In this document: positions 16,035-23,755 of the stretch, one piece after another
How positions within the stretch are numbered: position 1 is the first letter of the stretch
How the letters are laid out: the number at the start of each line of letters is the position of its first letter
Origin: Sphingomonadaceae bacterium PASS1
Lineage (GTDB): Bacteria > Pseudomonadota > Alphaproteobacteria > Sphingomonadales > Sphingomonadaceae
DNA: 64,000 bases
Direction of reading: 5' to 3'
Assembly (NCBI GenBank): GCA_002255985.1
Contig: NKIR01000003.1
Span: 62,001-126,000 of the forward strand
Translations under genes and position numbers: made by a program
The notes under the pieces: model-generated
The model's input: only the letters and a program-made list of their open reading frames with translations
Database searches by the model: none
What the model was told of the DNA's origin: nothing

Positions 16035-17535
16035 CGCAGTTCCGCCCCTGGCGGAGATGATACAGCGGGCGCTTGCCCGCTATTCCGAACGTCCAGCAAT
16101 CGAGTTTGAAGGACGATGGTATAATTGGGGCGACTTGCGACGCGATGCCGAGCGGCTGAGCACCCTTTTGGATGCCAGCGGAATTGCCGCTGACGCGCCG
16201 GTCGCGTTTGTTCCCCGCAACCGCCCATCCTCAATCGCAGCCCTGCTGGGACTGCTGGCGACCAAGCGGACGGTTCGGATGATATATGCGTTCCAATCGG
16301 CAGAGGCGATCGCCCTAGAGATTGCGCGACTTGAAGCAGCCGCCGTGGTTCTGGACGCAGTGGACCTGAGCGATCCGGTTGTCGCGGTGCTGCAGGCCAG
16401 CGGCCTGGCGGGCATTGTTCTAAGTGAGGGCAAAGTCGAGGCAATCGCGGGCGCGGAGTTCGCTGGTCAGCACGCAAAGTGCTGTAACGGGCCTGACGAA
16501 CCACTTATCGAAATATTGACCAGCGGTACAACCGGCCCGCCCAAGCAATTTCCGATACGCCACCGGATGGTTGCCGAAAATATGGTCGGTGCTGCGGCAT
16601 TGGAACCGCACGCGCAAGACGCTGCAGCGGCATTAGCGCCCTATCTGCTCTATTTCCCAATAGGCAATATTTCAGGGATATATTCGACGATCCCGACACT
16701 CATCAAAGGGCAGCGGGCCTGCCTGCTTGACCGTTTCAGCATTGCCGCATGGCATGATTATGTCTTGCGCCACCGCCCCGCACATAGCGGTATTCCACCA
16801 TCGACGATGCGCGCATTACTCGACGCCAACATCCCTGCAGCCGACCTGGCCTCGATAAAGGCGATGGGCGTCGGAGCGGCGCCACTAGACACCGAGCTGC
16901 AGCGCGCGTTCGAGGACCGTTATGGCATCCCAATCCTGCTCTCCTACGGCGCAACCGAGTTTGGCGGCCCCGTTTGCGCCTGGTCACCCGAACTGCATGC
17001 CGAATGGGGACGCGCGAAAATTGGTAGCGTCGGCCGCCCGATATTGGGAGCCAAGTTGCGGATAGTCGATGCAGAAAACGGGGCGGAAATACCGTCCGGA
17101 GACGAGGGAATGCTCGAAGTGATGTCTCCGCGAATCGGGCCTGACTGGATCAGGACGTCGGATATCGCCGTAATCGACGGCGACGGATTTTTGTTTCTTC
17201 GCGGACGTGCCGACGGCGCGATTATGCGCGGCGGCTTTAAGATTTTGCCCGAAACAATCGAGCGCGCATTATTACAGCATCCCGGTGTCGCCGAGGCTGC
17301 GGTCGTCGATGTTCGCGACCAGCGAGTCGGACAGGTTCCTGGCGCGGCTATCGTTTTGGCAGAAAAATCAGGCATTAAAGACCAGAAATCGCTTGAACTT
17401 CATTTGCGTAGCATGCTGCCCGCTACCCACATTCCGCTACATTGGCATTTTTGCGATGTCCTGCCCTGCAACGGCTCCATGAAAATAGACCGCACCGCAA
17501 TTCGACGTATTTTTAATGAGATAACCGACCTCTAG
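16021..17535 (+). CDS. AMP-dependent acyl-CoA ligase
   Basis: 504 residues, adenylate-forming (ANL) superfamily. The P-loop-like motif reads L-T-S-G-T-T-G-P-P-K at about 167-175, the adenine-binding Y-G-A-T-E is near 310, the hinge region R-T-S-D-I-A is present, and the C-terminal catalytic lysine lies in N-G-S-M-K-I-D near 494. It converts a carboxylic acid, ATP and CoA into acyl-CoA. GTG start with the Shine-Dalgarno at 16011-16016; the first 14 bases overlap the CoA-transferase. Specificity is not readable, but the neighbouring Rieske oxygenase suggests an aromatic or alicyclic acid. Followed after about 100 bases by the IclR regulator. Confidence 0.88.
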   Translation: MPLPDAVPPLAEMIQRALARYSERPAIEFEGRWYNWGDLRRDAERLSTLLDASGIAADAPVAFVPRNRPSSIAALLGLLATKRTVRMIYAFQSAEAIALEIARLEAAAVVLDAVDLSDPVVAVLQASGLAGIVLSEGKVEAIAGAEFAGQHAKCCNGPDEPLIEILTSGTTGPPKQFPIRHRMVAENMVGAAALEPHAQDAAAALAPYLLYFPIGNISGIYSTIPTLIKGQRACLLDRFSIAAWHDYVLRHRPAHSGIPPSTMRALLDANIPAADLASIKAMGVGAAPLDTELQRAFEDRYGIPILLSYGATEFGGPVCAWSPELHAEWGRAKIGSVGRPILGAKLRIVDAENGAEIPSGDEGMLEVMSPRIGPDWIRTSDIAVIDGDGFLFLRGRADGAIMRGGFKILPETIERALLQHPGVAEAAVVDVRDQRVGQVPGAAIVLAEKSGIKDQKSLELHLRSMLPATHIPLHWHFCDVLPCNGSMKIDRTAIRRIFNEITDL

Positions 17536-17565
17536 CGAAAAAAACTACACCATATCATTTCTCTG

Positions 17566-17594
17566 TTGACTCGCACTTTTTAATCAACAACTAT
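17566..17594 (+). promoter_or_regulatory. Possible promoter of the iclR-Rieske unit
   Basis: TTGACT at 17566-17571 and AACTAT at 17589-17594 are 17 bases apart, a fair match to a sigma-70-type promoter, 40 bases before the ATG of the IclR gene. GTTGA (17565-17569) and TCAAC (17584-17588) form an inverted repeat across the spacer and might be an operator. Confidence 0.35.
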
Positions 17595-17634
17595 GTTCAT
17601 TAATAAAAAAGAAGACAACGCTAGGAGAGATAGA

Positions 17635-18438
17635 ATGCCGTCCGCAGAGTCGAATAAGGCAAAGATTGCAAATCGCGTTATCGAAGTACTTGATTTTTTT
17701 GACGATGTTCATTCTGAGGCAACGGTGATGGACATTGTCCGTCGCTATAATCGGCCGCAATCGAGCACATCCGAATTGCTCTCCAGCCTTGTCAATCTCG
17801 GCCTTCTCTACAAAGACCCCGTCAGCCGCTCTTACTCTCCAACGCCGCGCGCGGCTTTGCTGGGCTCGACGACGCAGCCCGAAATCATTCGCGATGGCCG
17901 GCTGGTTTCAATCATCGACCGACTCGTCGCGCAGACCGGACTTGGCGTAGCCGTTTTTGGCATGGTCGGCCTTAATGTTCAGGTTTTCACTTGGCGCAGC
18001 GGCAACGCCACGCTTGGTAACGCGCGCAGTCAAGGTTTCAGCAGCGGTATGCTGGAGCGGATGTCAGACAGCGCAGCAGGCCAGCTTCTGTTGTCCACAA
18101 TCATGCAGCCGCGACGCGACGGCACCATACGCCGGCTGAACGCCGAAGCGTCGGACGACAAGAAATTTTCTATCGCTGAAATGTCCGCATCCATCGAACA
18201 GATCCGGTCGGCGGGCTATGCCTGCGGTCCTGCTGGGTTCGGCTCGATCGCTGACACCTGCGCCATATTGCTACCCGGCCAGTCGGCCGGCCGCCCACTC
18301 GCGCTCGGTTTCGTTTACGAACCTTCGCATCAGGTCGACCCGGAAGCACTTCACCAGTTGTTGGTTGATGCAGTTTCGCGATGCAGCGAACAGCCCGAGG
18401 CTTCGGCCGACGTGCTGTCAATTTCGTCAGCAGCATAA
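17635..18438 (+). CDS. IclR-type transcriptional regulator
   Basis: 267 residues. An N-terminal winged helix-turn-helix (I-E-V-L-D-F-F then V-M-D-I-V-R-R-Y-N-R-P-Q-S-S-T-S-E-L-L-S, residues about 15-50) and a C-terminal effector domain of the IclR layout. The conserved G-x-G-x-A-V-F-G strand and a C-G-P-A-G-F-G segment are visible. AGGAGAG at 17623-17629 sets the start at 17635. The end overlaps no gene, but the Rieske oxygenase starts 59 bases later on the same strand, so IclR probably regulates that oxygenase and perhaps the CoA-transferase/ligase pair upstream. IclR regulators typically bind aromatic or dicarboxylic acids. Confidence 0.82.
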   Translation: MPSAESNKAKIANRVIEVLDFFDDVHSEATVMDIVRRYNRPQSSTSELLSSLVNLGLLYKDPVSRSYSPTPRAALLGSTTQPEIIRDGRLVSIIDRLVAQTGLGVAVFGMVGLNVQVFTWRSGNATLGNARSQGFSSGMLERMSDSAAGQLLLSTIMQPRRDGTIRRLNAEASDDKKFSIAEMSASIEQIRSAGYACGPAGFGSIADTCAILLPGQSAGRPLALGFVYEPSHQVDPEALHQLLVDAVSRCSEQPEASADVLSISSAA

Positions 18439-18497
18439 TTGGCACTGCCGCAGCTCGTTTTCCCTCTCGTGGGATACCAGCTATTGGCACCGCTGAC

Positions 18498-19685
18498 ATG
18501 CAGATAGGAAATCAGGCATTCACTGCGGTCCAGGGGGAGGATGTCGCCTTCCTCGGTACACGCCCGATTCCGGCAAAGCCTTATTATGACCCCGACTGGT
18601 TCGAGATGGAGCGCGAAGCCGTCTTCAGGCGCAGCTGGATGCACATCGGTCATGTCTGCGAGCTGCCCGAAAGCGGCAGTTTCATCCGCCGCGAACTGGA
18701 GGTATTGAACGCCTCATTACTCATCGTGCGCGGAAAAGACGGCCAATTACGCGCCTTCCACAATGTATGTACACACCGCGGAACGCAATTGGTTGAAGAG
18801 GCGCAGGGCAAACGTCCGACTTTCTCCTGCCCTTATCATATGTGGACTTTCGGCGGCGACGGGGCGCTATTGTCAGCCCCCGATTTTGAAAGCTTTGGTC
18901 TAGACAAAAAGGATTGCGCGCTCAAACAAGTGGCTCTGGACGTTTGTGCAGGGATGATTTTTGTTCACCTGGGCAACAACCCACCACCATTGCGTGAATG
19001 GCTGGGTGATCTGGCCGACCAGATGGAAACGCTGCCCGTCGCGCGTGCCACGACCTTCAGCGAATATAGCTATAACATCGCCGCCAACTGGAAACTGACC
19101 TACGACAATTTTCAGGAAAATTATCACTTACGGTTCATCCACCCACGCAGCGGTAGAAGCGCATGCGGACCCGACAACCCCTTTGGTTATCCCAAGGAAT
19201 ATGCGTTTCACGACCCACATCGGACACAGACGATCTGGACCAATCCCGATCCGCAACCAACGGAGACAATTGCGACCGCATTTGCCCGCCTCGCCCCGCG
19301 CGCAATGGCCGAAGGATTGATGGAAGCACCGCATGGCCGCAAATATTTCGCGCTATTCCCAAGCTTTTTCATGCTCGGCACCCCGCTGCAAAACTTTGTC
19401 CACGTGGTCTATCCGATTAGCGCGACCCAATCGCGCGGGGTAATCCGGCTCTACTGGGTAGGCGAAGATGCGAACGCCAGCGAGCGCTTCGGGCGGGAGG
19501 CAGTGATGGGCGTCGCGCGCGAGGTACATAGCGAAGATATCGCGGTAATCGAAGCCGGACAACGCGGACTTTCAAGCGGCGCGTTGGAACACATCCATTT
19601 CCAAACACAAGAGGCCCTGTGCCGCCACCTGTTCAACATGGTCGAAGCCGCAGTCAACGCCTATCGGGCGGAGCAGACCGCGTGA
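18498..19685 (+). CDS. Rieske [2Fe-2S] ring-hydroxylating oxygenase, large subunit
   Basis: 395 residues from the ATG at 18498. Rieske ligands C91-x-H93 (C-T-H-R-G) and C111-x2-H114 (C-P-Y-H) bind the [2Fe-2S] cluster. The mononuclear iron site follows in N-F-Q-E-N-Y-H-L-R-F-I-H, whose two histidines pair with a later aspartate (probably in S-E-D-I-A-V-I-E). The enzyme inserts oxygen into an aromatic or other hydrophobic substrate, or demethylates it, with electrons from a ferredoxin and reductase. Neither the usual beta subunit nor a reductase is next to it; a 110-residue protein follows with a GTGA overlap. A longer frame back to 18381 overlaps the IclR gene and lacks family similarity. No strong ribosome site is seen. 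Confidence 0.88.
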   Translation: MQIGNQAFTAVQGEDVAFLGTRPIPAKPYYDPDWFEMEREAVFRRSWMHIGHVCELPESGSFIRRELEVLNASLLIVRGKDGQLRAFHNVCTHRGTQLVEEAQGKRPTFSCPYHMWTFGGDGALLSAPDFESFGLDKKDCALKQVALDVCAGMIFVHLGNNPPPLREWLGDLADQMETLPVARATTFSEYSYNIAANWKLTYDNFQENYHLRFIHPRSGRSACGPDNPFGYPKEYAFHDPHRTQTIWTNPDPQPTETIATAFARLAPRAMAEGLMEAPHGRKYFALFPSFFMLGTPLQNFVHVVYPISATQSRGVIRLYWVGEDANASERFGREAVMGVAREVHSEDIAVIEAGQRGLSSGALEHIHFQTQEALCRHLFNMVEAAVNAYRAEQTA

Positions 19686-20014
19686 GTTTGCCAGCCGGAT
19701 TTGAAACGCTTGAGCCATTTGTAGTGACTTGGGTAGCCCACAGCGCATCAAAGCGTGACGCATTACGTACGTTCCAAAGCGCAGAGTCACGGCAGGCGTT
19801 TTACGACGCGATGAAACCTTTGCTTGTTCCCGCGCTCGAGCGGTTAGACACGGTCCCGCTTGCCGTGCATAGCGTTGAAGAAAACCGGCTGATGCTCCTT
19901 ACACTAAGCTTCGCACATGTGGCGTTGGCAGTCGAGGTACAGGGGCCGGATGAAACAAAACATGGCATCAACCGCCAGCGCCTTCCAATATCACGTGCGC
20001 CCGCCGATATTTAA
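19682..20014 (+). CDS. Small protein coupled to the Rieske oxygenase, function unknown
   Basis: 110 residues from a GTG whose last bases form the TGA stop of the oxygenase (GTGA overlap), so it is translated right behind it. The sequence is soluble, without signal peptide, cysteine cluster or known motif: a helical N-terminal half (S-K-R-D-A-L-R-T-F-Q-S-A-E-S-R-Q-A-F) and a strand-like stretch E-N-R-L-M-L-L-T-L-S-F-A-H-V-A-L-A-V-E-V-Q. It is too short for the normal beta subunit (about 160-180 residues, NTF2-like cone) but occupies its place. It could be a minimal partner subunit or an assembly factor. I do not recognise the family with certainty. Confidence 0.6.
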   Translation: MSLPAGFETLEPFVVTWVAHSASKRDALRTFQSAESRQAFYDAMKPLLVPALERLDTVPLAVHSVEENRLMLLTLSFAHVALAVEVQGPDETKHGINRQRLPISRAPADI

Positions 20015-20087
20015 GGGAACTAATCTGGCGTCCAAAAGAGCAACGATCATCCGCGCCGCCGCCCTTTGATATGAGAGCCAGACAGTG

Positions 20088-20114
20088 AGGGCGCCGTTTT
20101 ACAATCAGCGCCCT
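20088..20114 (+). terminator. Probable intrinsic terminator after the Rieske unit
   Basis: AGGGCGC (20088-20094) pairs with GCGCCCT (20108-20114), a seven-base GC-rich stem with a 13-base loop, followed by TTAATC. It lies between convergent genes (stop at 20014 on plus, stop at 20142 on minus). Confidence 0.5.
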
Positions 20115-20141
20115 TTAATCCATTGTTATTGGGAGCTTACT

Positions 20142-20519
20142 TTAGTCCCCAAACCGCATCACCATGATCTTATTGCCGTCAAGATCGCGGAAATAGGCGG
20201 CATAAAATCCTGATGGGCCATCTGGTCCGCGCACGCCAGGCGGGCCTTCGCAGGTGCCACCAAGCTCCATCGCCTTCGCATAGACAGCATCGATGACCGC
20301 CCGGCTGGGTGCGATAAAACCGATTTGCGTGCCGTTGCCGGATTTGGCCTCACCTGCAAATGGCCGACCGATCAGGAACATCCCGCCATCGGCACCCTTA
20401 TAAGCGACGACATCATCGCGGTCGATAACGCGCTTGGCAGCAAGCAACTTTGCGATTTCGTCATAAAATGAGGTGGCGCGGGCGAGATCACTGGTGCCGT
20501 ATCGGGCAACACTCAACAT
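20142..20519 (-). CDS. VOC-family (glyoxalase/bleomycin-resistance-fold) protein
   Basis: 125 residues, a single vicinal-oxygen-chelate unit: it begins MLSVARYGTSDLARATSFYDE, continues G-T-Q-I-G-F-I-A-P-S-R in the middle, and ends F-R-D-L-D-G-N-K-I-M-V, all typical positions of the beta-alpha-beta-beta-beta repeats. Metal ligands of glyoxalase I are not obvious, so catalytic type is unknown. Expressed after an SDR (11-base gap) and another VOC protein in a three-gene minus-strand operon. Confidence 0.8.
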   Translation of the reverse strand: MLSVARYGTSDLARATSFYDEIAKLLAAKRVIDRDDVVAYKGADGGMFLIGRPFAGEAKSGNGTQIGFIAPSRAVIDAVYAKAMELGGTCEGPPGVRGPDGPSGFYAAYFRDLDGNKIMVMRFGD

Positions 20520-20530
20520 ATTATTCTCCT

Positions 20531-21319
20531 CTATTTGCTGGTTTGGGGTGCCAGAGCGCGGGTCATGGTTTCGACCGCCTGTCTGCGTGGCATCGCGCGC
20601 ATGGCCAAAAATGCGGCTTGGAGTTCGGGCGGCACCAGAACCGGACCATTTTCCAGATTGGCGAGTGCAAATCGGGCGATGTCATCCGGCTCAGCCGCCG
20701 CAACGCCGCTGTCCTGTCCATATTCGGATCGTTCGAGCGCGGGTGTCCGGGTTCGTCCAATCATCAGCGCAGCGACATCAACGCCCGATGGCTGCATTTC
20801 CGCCCATAGCCCCTCGGCAAATGTCATCGTGTAGGCTTTGACCGCGCTATAGACCGCAAGTTGATAGCAACCGGCATGCGCACCACCGGACCCAACCAGA
20901 ACGATCCCTCCGCGCCCGCGCGCGACCATTTTCTGGCCAAAATGCTGCGCAAGCATGGTCTGGCCGATCGTGTTCAGGCGGATGGTGTGCATAATCTCGT
21001 CCCGACCTTGATCGATGACAAGCTTCGGCCCGGAAACAGCACCGGCATTGTACAACAGAAACCCGACATCAACATCTTCGCTCGCTGCCGCCACCCGTTC
21101 AACCATGTCGTCGGACGTCAAATCAATTACGGCTTTTCGGACTTGCACGGCGAACCGGTCCACCAACATACCGGCAACTTCGTCAAGCTTCTCTGCATTG
21201 CGGGCGATCAGGATGATGTTGATTCCGGCCGCCGCCAATTGCTCTGCAAAGGAAACCCCGAGGCCTTCAGACGCACCGGCTATGACTGCCCAAGGACCGT
21301 ATTTAGCCGCAACGGCCAT
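20531..21319 (-). CDS. Short-chain dehydrogenase/reductase
   Basis: 262 residues. A-G-A-S-E-G-L-G cofactor motif, L-L-Y-N-A-G near 87, catalytic G-S-G-G-A-H-A-G-C-Y-Q-L-A-V-Y-S-A-V-K (Y-S-A-V-K), and R-T-P-A in the substrate loop. The ATG at 21319 overlaps the stop of the upstream VOC gene by one base (TGATG); a GTG one codon earlier is possible. Between two VOC genes, so probably a three-gene unit acting on one compound. Confidence 0.83.
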   Translation of the reverse strand: MAVAAKYGPWAVIAGASEGLGVSFAEQLAAAGINIILIARNAEKLDEVAGMLVDRFAVQVRKAVIDLTSDDMVERVAAASEDVDVGFLLYNAGAVSGPKLVIDQGRDEIMHTIRLNTIGQTMLAQHFGQKMVARGRGGIVLVGSGGAHAGCYQLAVYSAVKAYTMTFAEGLWAEMQPSGVDVAALMIGRTRTPALERSEYGQDSGVAAAEPDDIARFALANLENGPVLVPPELQAAFLAMRAMPRRQAVETMTRALAPQTSK

Positions 21320-21789
21320 CACGAAGGGGTGCCCAAACGAAGCGCCATTTCATCGGTCATCCACACATATTCAAGATAATGTCCGCAGAATTCCCGGCCA
21401 TCTAGATACAGAAATTTCAACTGATCGCCCTCATTGGCGCGCTCGAGCACGACCGGCAGATTCTGCTGCGCAACCGCCGCACGAAATGGCGCCCATTCGG
21501 GCACCCGCATGCATATGTGATGAAAATGGAGCAGACCGCCATTGTTCTGATAATTGGAATAGAGCCCGGTTTCGTCTGCGACCACCTGAATGAGCTCATA
21601 TTGCATGTCGCCAATCCAGATAAACGCCAACTTCGTCGCCACCCGCTTCATGCCATCGGGCGTCCAAAGCTGCTGCTCAACATCGAACGGCCTGACTTCG
21701 CCAATATCCGCGCGCGTGGCGAATGCAGCTATGGCAGCCTCGATATCATCGCAAATATAGGCGTTCTGGTAATGATGTCCGGTAATCAT
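21319..21789 (-). CDS. VOC-family protein
   Basis: 156 residues starting MITGHHYQNAYICDDIE after a good ribosome site (GGAGAGAGA). H-H-Y-Q-N-A-Y and L-L-H-F-H-H-I-C-M-R in the second half carry histidines at the VOC metal positions, and E-Y-V-W-M near the end fits the last strand. Related proteins of this length are found as lactoylglutathione-lyase-like enzymes in catabolic clusters. First gene of the VOC-SDR-VOC unit, divergent from the SDR at 21940. The longer frame to 21894 runs over the promoter spacer and is not used. Confidence 0.78.
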   Translation of the reverse strand: MITGHHYQNAYICDDIEAAIAAFATRADIGEVRPFDVEQQLWTPDGMKRVATKLAFIWIGDMQYELIQVVADETGLYSNYQNNGGLLHFHHICMRVPEWAPFRAAVAQQNLPVVLERANEGDQLKFLYLDGREFCGHYLEYVWMTDEMALRLGTPS

Positions 21790-21862
21790 GGCGTGTCTCT
21801 CTCCAAATATGCTCGTTAGAGTAGCAGCGTATTTGTGCGGCTGTCCTCCCTGCCCTAACACT

Positions 21863-21878
21863 AATCGCCGAAGCGATT
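21863..21878. repeat. Short palindrome shared with 41474-41488
   Basis: AATCGC-CGAA-GCGATT is a perfect six-base inverted repeat with a CGAA loop in the divergent spacer 21790-21939. Fifteen of its sixteen bases (AATCGCCGAAGCGAT) occur again at 41474-41488, also between genes. A CGAA (GNRA-like reversed) loop on an RNA hairpin or a protein-binding site are both possible. Confidence 0.5.
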
Positions 21879-21939
21879 GCCTGCGGGGTAGCAAGCTGCG
21901 CCGCGCTCGGCCATGCTGTGTGAGAGCAAGGAGAATGAA

Positions 21940-22734
21940 ATGAGCAAAGGGCTTTTTGATTGTAGCGGCAAAGTCACGTTGGTTACGGGCGGCAATGGCG
22001 GCATTGGCCTTGGCTTTGCCACCGGCATCGCCAAAATGGGCGGTGACATCGCTATTTGGGCGCGCAATGCGGAAAAAAACGCGGCGGCAAAGGAAGCATT
22101 GTTAGCGGCAGGCGCGGCCCGTGTTGAAACCTATATCGTCGATGTATCGTCCGAAGAGGCCATCCTTGCTGGCTATGACCAGTTGATGGCGGATTTTGGT
22201 CGCATCGATTGCGTCTTTGCCAATTCAGGTGCCAGCCCCCGCTATAAGTCGATTTTTGACATGCCTACCGAGCATTGGCATGATTTCCAGAAGACTGCGC
22301 TGCACGGTGCCTTTTTCACATTGCGTGAAGCCGCCCGGCACATGAAGGCGCGCGCTGAAGCCGGCGAGCCCGGTGGCAGCCTTGTTGCATGCGGCAGCCT
22401 GTCCATGTTTCAGGGGCTGTCGGGTAAGGCCGAATATGCCGCGTCGAAAAGCGCGATTGCTGCGGTCATCCGTTGCCTTGCCGCTGAAATGGGCGAATAT
22501 GGCGTGCGCGCCAATGTGGTTGCGCCCGGCCTGATTATCACACCCATGATGGGGCCATCAGATGGCCCAGCGGTGCAATATCTGAACGGTGCCTATGCGC
22601 CAATCACCCCGATGAAGCGCACCGGCGCAGTCGAGGATTTTGAAGGCATCGGCGCGTTCTTATGCTCCGATGCTTCATCCTTTATCTCCGGCGAGACCAT
22701 TAAGGTCGACGGCGGCTATATGATCCGCGGATAG
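21940..22734 (+). CDS. Short-chain dehydrogenase/reductase
   Basis: 264 residues. L-V-T-G-G-N-G-G-I-G-L-G-F, N-S-G-A near 93, catalytic serine in C-G-S-L-S-M-F-Q-G and Y-A-A-S-K, then V-A-P-G-L-I-I-T-P-M. Start MSKGLFDCSGKVTLVTGG after AAGGAGAATGAA. First gene of a four-gene plus-strand operon (SDR, zinc ADH, MBL-fold hydrolase, aldehyde dehydrogenase) that looks like an oxidation pathway from alcohol or ester to acid. Confidence 0.86.
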   Translation: MSKGLFDCSGKVTLVTGGNGGIGLGFATGIAKMGGDIAIWARNAEKNAAAKEALLAAGAARVETYIVDVSSEEAILAGYDQLMADFGRIDCVFANSGASPRYKSIFDMPTEHWHDFQKTALHGAFFTLREAARHMKARAEAGEPGGSLVACGSLSMFQGLSGKAEYAASKSAIAAVIRCLAAEMGEYGVRANVVAPGLIITPMMGPSDGPAVQYLNGAYAPITPMKRTGAVEDFEGIGAFLCSDASSFISGETIKVDGGYMIRG

Positions 22735-22743
22735 GAAAACGAC

Positions 22744-23754
22744 ATGGGACATCTGCTAAAAATTCACGCGGTAAATGACGTTCGGCTAGACGCGTATGAA
22801 CGTCCAGAACCGGGACCAAAAGATGTCGTCGTCAAAATGAAGGCGTGCGGTATCTGCGGGTCGGACCTGACCTATATCAAAGTCGGCGGCATGCCGCGCG
22901 AACCCGGCGGCACGACCGCGCTTGGCCATGAAGGTGCAGGCGAGATCATGTTTGTCGGCAGCGACGTGGCAGATATCAGCGTTGGCCAAGCGGTGATCGT
23001 CAACCCGATGAACACCCCCAGCTATATCGGCAGCGGCGGACCAGAAGGTGCTTTTACAGAAGAATTGCTGGTGCGCGAGGCGCGGCTCGGCGATTCAATC
23101 CTGCCGATCCCCGACGGTATTCCATATGATATCGCGGCGATGTGCGAGCCGCTAGCGGTAGCGATGCACGGCGTGAACCGCGCCGAGGCGAAGGCCGGCA
23201 CCAAGTTAGTCATTTTTGGCTGCGGACCCATTGGGCTTGGCATGGTGCTGTGGGCGGTGGATCGCGGTTGTGACGTGATCGCACTCGATCTGGCCGAAGA
23301 ACGACTGGAACGTGCGCGGGCGCTGGGCGCAAAGACGATAAACCCGTCAAAAGAAGACGCTATCGCACGCATAAAGCAACTGCACGGCAGCGAAGTCTAT
23401 TTTGGCCGTGAACGCTCTTCGACCGATGCCTATATCGATGCCGCAGGCGGGCCTTCAATCCTTTCGGACGTAGTCTCGATGGCAAAACAACATGCCCGAC
23501 ATGTCATCACTGCCGCCTATATGAAACCCATCGAATTGCCGGCAGGCCAAATGCTTACCAGCGAGATGACGATCACCACGGCGGTTGGTTACCCGACCGA
23601 ATTCCCCGATGTCGTCGCCGCCATGCCGCGTCTCGAAAAGGAAATCCGTTCGATCATCAGCCATCATTTGCCGTTCGAACGCATTATGGAGGGGTTGGAA
23701 GTGGCGGCTACCCCGCAATCAGCCAAAGTCATGATCGAATTTGGGGACGCATGA
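22744..23754 (+). CDS. Zinc-type alcohol dehydrogenase lacking the structural-zinc loop
   Basis: 336 residues, medium-chain dehydrogenase. The catalytic zinc ligands are visible: C38 in C-G-I-C-G-S-D, and H62-E63 in G-H-E-G-A-G. The Rossmann motif G-C-G-P-I-G-L-G lies near 159-166, and A-L-D-L-A-E-E suggests NAD. The four-cysteine lobe that normally binds a structural zinc after V-I-V-N-P is absent: that segment reads M-N-T-P-S-Y-I-G-S-G-G and has no cysteine. Alcohol to aldehyde or ketone oxidation is likely. It is nine bases behind the SDR and its stop sits just before the ATG of the MBL gene. Confidence 0.86.
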   Translation: MGHLLKIHAVNDVRLDAYERPEPGPKDVVVKMKACGICGSDLTYIKVGGMPREPGGTTALGHEGAGEIMFVGSDVADISVGQAVIVNPMNTPSYIGSGGPEGAFTEELLVREARLGDSILPIPDGIPYDIAAMCEPLAVAMHGVNRAEAKAGTKLVIFGCGPIGLGMVLWAVDRGCDVIALDLAEERLERARALGAKTINPSKEDAIARIKQLHGSEVYFGRERSSTDAYIDAAGGPSILSDVVSMAKQHARHVITAAYMKPIELPAGQMLTSEMTITTAVGYPTEFPDVVAAMPRLEKEIRSIISHHLPFERIMEGLEVAATPQSAKVMIEFGDA

Positions 23755-23755
23755 T

